Shown: in pieces, positions 59,231-64,000 of the stretch | Layout of the letters: the number at the start of each line of letters is the position of its first letter | How positions within the stretch are numbered: position 1 is the stretch's first letter | Source of the DNA: CADEDH01 sp050330635 | GTDB lineage: Bacteria > Actinomycetota > Acidimicrobiia > Acidimicrobiales > SZUA-35 | Reading direction: 5' to 3' | DNA length: 64,000 nucleotides | Assembly: GCA_050330635.1 (NCBI GenBank) | Contig: JBHJNQ010000061.1 | Span: 1-64,000, forward strand | Program-made: the position numbers and the translations under genes | The notes under the pieces: generated by a model | What the model was told of the DNA's origin: nothing | The model's database searches: none | Seen by the model: only the letters and a program-made list of their open reading frames with translations

Positions 59231-60499
59231 GTGAACCGTCAGACCACCGCCCGCTTCGCCATCCTGGCCTTCGGCACGACCCTGGGTCTCGTGGTCGCCA
59301 TCGTCGCCGGATCGGTGCCGTTGGTCCTGCTGTTGTCACCGGCGGTGGCACTGGTCACCGTGGCCTCGCTCGTGCACCGCTGGCCCGACCTCGATGTCGA
59401 GGTGACGGCCCCCGCCCGGGCCGTGGAGGGCGACACGGTCGACGTCACCGTTGCCGTCGAGTCGAAGGTCGGCGCACCGTGGGTCGAAGTGGCGATCGAG
59501 GTCCCGCCCGACATGGAACCCATCGGCGGCATCCGCAACGCCGTCGTGCGGGTCCCGGCGGGCCGGCGGGTCGCCGTCGACTTCCCCGTCGTCGTCACCC
59601 GCTGGGGGGTGGCCGTCCCCGGGCGGGTCCACGTCGTCGCCCGCGACCGGTTCGGACTGTTCGTCAGCCGCCGCGTGGTACTCCCCCGGCTCGCCGTCCG
59701 GGTCCACCCCCGCGATGGCAACCGACGGTCGATGGTCGTTCCCCGTCGCCTCCGGACCCGGGTCGGGATCCACGCCTCCCGCCGGGCCGGGGAGGGCACC
59801 GATTTCGCCGAGGTCCGCCCGTTCCGCATCGGCGACGACGCCCGCGCCCTGAACTGGCGGGTCTCGGCCCGCCGGGGTGAACCTTGGGTCACCGTCCGCC
59901 ATCCCGACGAGTCGGGTGACCTCGTCTTCCTCCTCGACTCGTTCACCGACATCGGCCCCGAGGGCAACCGGCTGGTGCAGCGGGCGGTACGGGCCGTCAT
60001 GAGCCTGGCCGAGGCCAATCTCGGGGTCCACGACCGGGTCGGGCTGCTCGACGTCGGCCGTCACATCCGCTGGTACCGGCCCCGCCTCGGGCGGCTCCAC
60101 CGGGCCCGCCTCTTCGACGCCCTGCTCGAGATCCAGGCCGAACCGGGCCTGCGGGCGCCGTCGGTGGCCCAGCTCCCCCTCCACGAGCTCGACGCCGGCA
60201 CCATGGTCGTGGTGATCACCGGACTGCTCGACGAGGACATGGCCCGTCTCCCCGTCGACCTGCGGCAGCGGGGTCTCGAGGTGGCCGTCGTCCAGTGCGC
60301 GCTCGACGAACACGTCGCCGGCTCGGCCGACGAGCGCGACGACGCCGGCGACGCCCTGGCCCTTCGGCTGTGGCGCCTGCAGCTCGAGCGGCGGCGGCGC
60401 CGGCTCGTCGACCATGGGGTCAACGTGGTGCGGTGGGATCCGGATCAGCCGCTGGAGCTGCCCATCGCCGGGCTGGCCCGGCAGGCGGTGGGGCGGTGA
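59231..60499 (+). CDS. DUF58 (VWA-related) membrane-associated protein
   Basis: A 422-residue protein with two N-terminal helices (FAILAFGTTLGLVVAIVAGSVPLVLLLSPAVALVTVASLV), a beta-rich segment (PARAVEGDTVDVTVAVESK), and the DUF58 signature EGTDFAEVRPFRIGDDARALNWRVSARRGEPWV. A VWA-like fold follows (DLVFLLDSFTDIG). It is the usual MoxR partner. GTG 59231 follows moxR by 10 nt; its stop overlaps the next gene by GTGA. Confidence 0.93.
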   Translation: MNRQTTARFAILAFGTTLGLVVAIVAGSVPLVLLLSPAVALVTVASLVHRWPDLDVEVTAPARAVEGDTVDVTVAVESKVGAPWVEVAIEVPPDMEPIGGIRNAVVRVPAGRRVAVDFPVVVTRWGVAVPGRVHVVARDRFGLFVSRRVVLPRLAVRVHPRDGNRRSMVVPRRLRTRVGIHASRRAGEGTDFAEVRPFRIGDDARALNWRVSARRGEPWVTVRHPDESGDLVFLLDSFTDIGPEGNRLVQRAVRAVMSLAEANLGVHDRVGLLDVGRHIRWYRPRLGRLHRARLFDALLEIQAEPGLRAPSVAQLPLHELDAGTMVVVITGLLDEDMARLPVDLRQRGLEVAVVQCALDEHVAGSADERDDAGDALALRLWRLQLERRRRRLVDHGVNVVRWDPDQPLELPIAGLARQAVGR

Positions 60500-61830
60500 C
60501 GGCGGCGGTCGAGCGGCGGGTTCAGCGGCGAATCGCCCTGTTGCCGACGGCGGCGGGCCTGGCCGCCGTGGTCCTGACGGCGCTGGCCCCCGCCGTGCTC
60601 GGGGTGTGGGCCGACCCGTTCGCCGCCAACCTGACGCTGGGGGCGGCGCTCCTGGTGGCCGTCACCGTCGTCACCGGGCACGCCGTCGGGCTCTACGTGG
60701 GATTGGGAGGGCTGGTGCTGGCCCAGCGGCTGGCCGCTCCCCCGTCGACCGCCGCCCTCGCCGGTTATGTCGTGGCCCTCGTCGCCATCCACGAGATCAC
60801 CCGGTTCTCGCTCGACGCCCGGCGCCCCACCCGATTCGGGCCCGGGGTTCTCCGCTGGTCGTCGGCTGGCAGCCTGGCGTTGGCGGCCGGGGCGGGGGCC
60901 GTGGTGGCCGTCACCGAACCCGCCCTGGCCGGGCTCGACCTGCCGCCGTTCATGGTGGCGATGGGTCTGGCGGCGGTGGCCGTGCCGCTCGTGGCCCGCC
61001 GCATGGTGGCGTCGGCCCGGAAACCGGCATCGGGGTCGGGCCCGGCAGCCATCGCCGCCGCCGCCCTGGTGGCCCTGGCCGTGGTCGGCCTGGTGGCCCT
61101 GGGAGCCCAGGCCCGCTCCGGGATCGTGACCACCACCGGGGCCGACGGCAGCGACCAGCCGACCACGATCGATGACGGCGCCGACGAGGATCCGGCCGTG
61201 CCGACGGTGCCGGCCGGGGCCAGCGATCTCCCCGCCCGGGCCATGGTCATCGTCGCCTTCGTCATCGTCCTCGTGATCATCGCCATCTTCATCGCCGTCC
61301 GCCGACCCGAGGTGCCCTTCGGCCTCGGCGACCCGGAGCTCGACGAGACCCTCGACGGCCTCGGTCTGGTGCCGCCGTCGGCCACGGACCCGGCCGAACA
61401 GGAGCTGACCATCGACGAGCGGGCCGCCGCCGACCTCCTCGACGAGCTCCTCCTCGATGTCGCCGGCGAGGCCGACCCCGGCCGGGCCGTCCGCTACGGC
61501 TACGCCACCGTGGAGCGGGGTCTGTCACGGGCCGGGATCGAACGGGCCGACGACGAGACCGAACGGGAGTTCCTCGGCCGGGCCCTGCCCGCCCTCGGCG
61601 ATGGCGGCGACGGACTCGTCGAGCTGACCCGCGTGTTCGAGCGGGCCCGCTTCTCACCGGAGGTGGTGACCGAGGAGATGCGGTCGCGGGCCGTGACCGC
61701 CGTGACCGCGCTGCGAGCCGCCCTCGACCCCGAGCCCGCCTCGGACCCCGAGCCCGCCTCGGACCCCGGGTCCGGCCCGGGCGCCCGCCCGGGACCCGAA
61801 CCCGGTCCCACAGCGGGGAGCGAACCATGA
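60496..61830 (+). CDS. Multi-pass membrane protein with C-terminal DUF4129 domain
   Basis: A 444-residue protein. About seven N-terminal helices (LLPTAAGLAAVVLTALAPAVLGV onward) are followed by an extracytoplasmic loop and one more helix (AMVIVAFVIVLVIIAIFIAVRRP). A cytoplasmic DUF4129 region comes next (AVRYGYATVERGLSRAGIERADDETEREFLGRALPALG). The tail is Pro/Glu-rich with an 18-bp tandem repeat (61726-61761) coding DPEPAS. GTG 60496 overlaps the DUF58 stop. It probably works with MoxR and DUF58. Confidence 0.88.
   Translation: MTAAVERRVQRRIALLPTAAGLAAVVLTALAPAVLGVWADPFAANLTLGAALLVAVTVVTGHAVGLYVGLGGLVLAQRLAAPPSTAALAGYVVALVAIHEITRFSLDARRPTRFGPGVLRWSSAGSLALAAGAGAVVAVTEPALAGLDLPPFMVAMGLAAVAVPLVARRMVASARKPASGSGPAAIAAAALVALAVVGLVALGAQARSGIVTTTGADGSDQPTTIDDGADEDPAVPTVPAGASDLPARAMVIVAFVIVLVIIAIFIAVRRPEVPFGLGDPELDETLDGLGLVPPSATDPAEQELTIDERAAADLLDELLLDVAGEADPGRAVRYGYATVERGLSRAGIERADDETEREFLGRALPALGDGGDGLVELTRVFERARFSPEVVTEEMRSRAVTAVTALRAALDPEPASDPEPASDPGSGPGARPGPEPGPTAGSEP
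61726..61761. repeat. 18-bp tandem repeat in the DUF4129 gene tail
   Basis: GACCCCGAGCCCGCCTCG occurs twice head to tail, coding DPEPAS twice. Confidence 0.85.
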
Positions 61831-62243
61831 CGCCGATCGAGATCCTGGCGGTGGTGGCCGCCCTCGTCGTGGTGGCGGTCGGCATCCAGGTGGCGGCCCG
61901 GCAGCTCCAGGAGACGACGGTCGACGGTCGCAGCGCCGGCGGGCTCGTCGAGCGGTCGACGACCCGGTCGGCAACCGCCCTGCCGGCGGAGCTGGCCGAG
62001 CTCCGCTCGATCGTGGCCGAATCGGTGGTCAGCGACGCCGTGGCCCGGACCAAGCTCCGGCCCCTGCTCGCCGCCCTCGGCCCCGCCTCACCCGCCCAGC
62101 CTGTCGAACGCCTGGCGGAGGCGGGATGGGCCGGCGGGCGGCGGACCCGGATCGGCCGCATCGACGCCGAGGTGACCGCCCTCGAACGGGCCTGGGGCCT
62201 CCAGCTCGGCCAACCCGAGCCACCGGCGGCACCCCCGACCTGA
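61827..62243 (+). CDS. Small single-pass membrane protein, end of the MoxR operon
   Basis: A 138-residue protein with one N-terminal helix (IEILAVVAALVVVAVGIQVAA), then a soluble helical region (LPAELAELRSIVAESVVSDAVARTKLRPLLAAL). ATG 61827 overlaps the DUF4129 stop (ATGA). No family is recognised; operon position suggests a MoxR-system accessory. Confidence 0.75.
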   Translation: MTPIEILAVVAALVVVAVGIQVAARQLQETTVDGRSAGGLVERSTTRSATALPAELAELRSIVAESVVSDAVARTKLRPLLAALGPASPAQPVERLAEAGWAGGRRTRIGRIDAEVTALERAWGLQLGQPEPPAAPPT

Positions 62244-62283
62244 GCGCGGCCGGACAGGCTACCGCTCGGCGCCCACCGTGGCC

Positions 62284-62289
62284 TACGGT
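62284..62289 (+). promoter_or_regulatory. -10 box of leaderless nitronate monooxygenase mRNA
   Basis: TACGGT ends 6 nt before ATG 62296. Confidence 0.5.
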
Positions 62290-62295
62290 AACCGA

Positions 62296-63435
62296 ATGAA
62301 AACGAAGATCTGCGACATGTTCGGTGTCGAGTTCCCCCTCCTGGCCTTCACCCACTGCCGCGACGTGGTGGCGGCGGTGACGAGGGCCGGCGGCTACGGC
62401 GTGCTGGGGGCGGCCGGCCACACGCCCGAACAGCTCGACATCGACCTGGCCTGGATCACCGACGAGGTCGGCGACCGACCCTTCGGCGTCGACATCATCG
62501 TTCCCGCCAAGTACGAGGGCAAGGACGACGGCGAGCTCGCCGTGTCGACCTTGAAGGAGCGGATCCCCGCCGAGCACCGCCGCTTCCTCGACGAGCTCCT
62601 GGCCCGCTACGACGTCCCGCCGCTGCCCGCCGGCGACGATCGGCCGCGGGGCATGGGCGGCGACAACGCCGCCCCCATGAGCTACGCCCAGGCCGTCCCC
62701 CTCATGGACGTGGCCTTCTCCCATCCGATCTCGTTGATCGTCAACGCCCTCGGGCCCCCGCCTCCCGACATGATCCAGCGGGCTCACGACAGCGGGGTCA
62801 AGGTGGGGGCGCTGGCCGGCAAGACCTCCCACGCCGTGCGTCACGTGGCCGCCGGGGTCGATGTGATCATCGCCCAGGGCCACGAGGCCGGCGGCCACAC
62901 CGGTGAGATCGGGACCATGGTCCTCGTGCCCGAGATCGTCGACGCCGTCGCCCCCGTCCCCGTGCTGGCCGCCGGGGGAATCGGCACCGGCCGCCAGATG
63001 GCCGCCTCCCTCGCCCTCGGGGCCGAGGGGGTGTGGTGCGGCTCGGTGTGGCTCACCACGCTCGAGGCCGAAACCCATCCCGCGGTCAAGGAGAAGTTCC
63101 TCGCCGCCACCTCCTCCGATACCCTGCGCTCCCGCTCCCGCACCGGCAAGCCGGCCCGCCAGCTCCGTTCGGCCTGGACCGACGAGTGGGAAGGCGCCGA
63201 CTCGCCCGGCATGCTCGGCATGCCCCTCCAACCGATGCTGATCGCCGAGGCCAGCCGCCGCATCGACCGGGCGGCCATGAACGCCGACAACGCCGGGGCG
63301 GTGAAGCTGGCCAACTACTTCGTCGGTCAGATCGTCGGATCGATGAACGAGTCGAAGCATGCCGACCGGGTGGTGCTCGACATGGTCGACGAGTTCATCG
63401 ACGCCATCCAACGGGTCAACTCGATGATGGTATGA
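62296..63435 (+). CDS. Nitronate monooxygenase / 2-nitropropane dioxygenase-like flavoprotein
   Basis: A 379-residue FMN-binding TIM barrel. Recognisable blocks are CDMFGVEFPLLAFTHCRDVVAAVTRAGGYGVLGAAG, DVIIAQGHEAGGHTGEIGTMVLVPEIVDAV, VPVLAAGGIGTGRQMAASLALGAEGVWCGS. The HEAGGH motif holds the catalytic/FMN-contact His. It oxidises nitronates or acts as a related enoyl reductase. ATG 62296 is supported by a TACGGT box 6 nt upstream; GTG 62278 is less likely. It converges on the thiolase. Confidence 0.9.
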   Translation: MKTKICDMFGVEFPLLAFTHCRDVVAAVTRAGGYGVLGAAGHTPEQLDIDLAWITDEVGDRPFGVDIIVPAKYEGKDDGELAVSTLKERIPAEHRRFLDELLARYDVPPLPAGDDRPRGMGGDNAAPMSYAQAVPLMDVAFSHPISLIVNALGPPPPDMIQRAHDSGVKVGALAGKTSHAVRHVAAGVDVIIAQGHEAGGHTGEIGTMVLVPEIVDAVAPVPVLAAGGIGTGRQMAASLALGAEGVWCGSVWLTTLEAETHPAVKEKFLAATSSDTLRSRSRTGKPARQLRSAWTDEWEGADSPGMLGMPLQPMLIAEASRRIDRAAMNADNAGAVKLANYFVGQIVGSMNESKHADRVVLDMVDEFIDAIQRVNSMMV

Positions 63436-63489
63436 GGCGGGGGCGGCCCCCGGGGGGACACCCAGGAGCCGGTCGTCACGGGCCGGGTG

Positions 63490-64000
63490 TCACGACAGCC
63501 GCTCGATGATCATGGCCATGCCCTGACCGCCGCCGACACACATCGTCTCGATGCCGAAGCCGCCGTCGAGCGTCTGGAGGTCGTTGATCAGGGTGGTCAT
63601 GATGCGGGCCCCGGTCATCCCGAACGGGTGGCCGACGGCGATCGCCCCGCCGTGGGGATTGAGCTGGCCCTCGATCGAGATGCCGACCTCGTCGCAGATC
63701 GGCAGGACCTGGGCGGCGAACGCCTCGTTGAGCTCGACGACGTCGATGTCGCCGATCTTCATGCCCGCCCGGTCGAGCACCCGGCCCACCGCCTCGATCG
63801 GGCCGACGCCCATGATCTTCGGGTCGAGACCCGACACCGCCGACGCCACGATCCGGGCCAGCGGCGTTACCCCCAGCTCGGCCGCCCGGGAGGCCGACAT
63901 CACCATCACCGCCGCCGCCCCGTCGTTGAGGGGGCAGGCGTTGCCCGCCGTGACCCGGCCGTCGGGGAGGAAGGCCGGCTTCAACTGGGCCAGCCCCTCC
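63490..64000 (-). CDS. Thiolase (acetyl-CoA acetyltransferase), C-terminal part; runs off the window
   Basis: The final about 170 residues of a thiolase, entering from beyond base 64000 (EGLAQLKPAFLPDGRVTAGNACPLNDGAAAVM). Catalytic His (NPHGGAIAVGHPFGMTGAR) and the second Cys (ETMCVGGGQGMAM) are present; the nucleophile Cys near residue 90 lies outside. It is a full FadA/AtoB-type thiolase, different from the truncated SCP-x thiolase at 5629. It could supply the beta-oxidation thiolysis step for the FadJ-like protein. Confidence 0.93.
   Translation of the reverse strand, partial: EGLAQLKPAFLPDGRVTAGNACPLNDGAAAVMVMSASRAAELGVTPLARIVASAVSGLDPKIMGVGPIEAVGRVLDRAGMKIGDIDVVELNEAFAAQVLPICDEVGISIEGQLNPHGGAIAVGHPFGMTGARIMTTLINDLQTLDGGFGIETMCVGGGQGMAMIIERLS

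Noticed and set aside
1..64000. tRNA, rRNA and riboswitch genes
   Set aside because: None was recognised by eye on either strand. A covariance-model scan would be needed to exclude small structured RNAs.

Overview
The window is about 70% G+C, with codon third positions almost all G or C, many GTG/TTG starts and tightly overlapped genes. It carries a cvnABCD conservon (sensor kinase, roadblock, DUF742, GTPase), DUF2510/PrsW, DUF58/DUF4129, EthD and thiolase-DUF35 genes. Together these point to a free-living high-GC actinobacterium. The acyl-CoA gene mix and the TANNNT boxes 6-8 nt before leaderless starts suggest a member of the Acidimicrobiia. That placement is inference from gene style; there is no rRNA gene here.

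Layout. (1) Bases 1-5628 are the right part of a Tn3-family transposon. From left to right it holds a chymotrypsin-like protease with a damaged 5' end, a small lipoprotein resembling a serine-protease inhibitor, a tyrosine recombinase and a large Tn3 transposase. The recombinase and transposase diverge from a short region packed with inverted repeats. A 38-bp terminal repeat ends at 5628 and cuts a chromosomal thiolase-like gene (5629-6232) that belongs with a DUF35 gene. No left terminal repeat lies in the window. (2) 6810-14123: a membrane-anchored beta-propeller-like protein, an acyl-CoA synthetase and the conservon. (3) 14302-20905: a sugar-type ABC importer (binding protein and two permeases, no ATPase), a LysR regulator, and myo-inositol-phosphate synthase diverging from it. 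(4) 20946-26358: a catabolic group with crotonase, alpha/beta hydrolase, TetR, luciferase-like monooxygenase, SDR, EthD protein and a small zincin. (5) 26741-37748: nucleotide-sugar dehydrogenase, indolepyruvate ferredoxin oxidoreductase with a duplicated 3' end, a PPDK-like enzyme with a replaced C-terminal domain, a two-function beta-oxidation protein and an MFS exporter. (6) 38196-43713: amidase, nicotinamidase, and a MoxR / VWA-metallopeptidase-like / unknown operon. (7) 43733-53304: TetR, spermidine-synthase-like membrane protein, a GAF protein overlapping a subtilase-kinase fusion, a PEP-utiliser mobile-domain protein, a cyclopropane synthase-type methyltransferase, a membrane-bound TIR-like protein and DoxX. 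(8) 53297-64000: small membrane proteins, PrsW protease, an AAA ATPase, a MoxR-DUF58-DUF4129 operon, a nitronate monooxygenase and an incomplete thiolase.

How it fits together. Much of the chromosome here serves acyl-CoA metabolism: acyl-CoA synthetase, two crotonases, one fused to hydroxyacyl-CoA dehydrogenase, two thiolases and 2-oxoacid oxidation. A second theme is signalling and protein quality control, with the conservon, two MoxR operons, the GAF/subtilase-kinase pair, PrsW and the TIR-like protein. The best candidates for undescribed systems are the GAF + subtilase-(pseudo)kinase operon, the domain-swapped PPDK, the membrane TIR-like protein and the three-gene MoxR/VWA operon.
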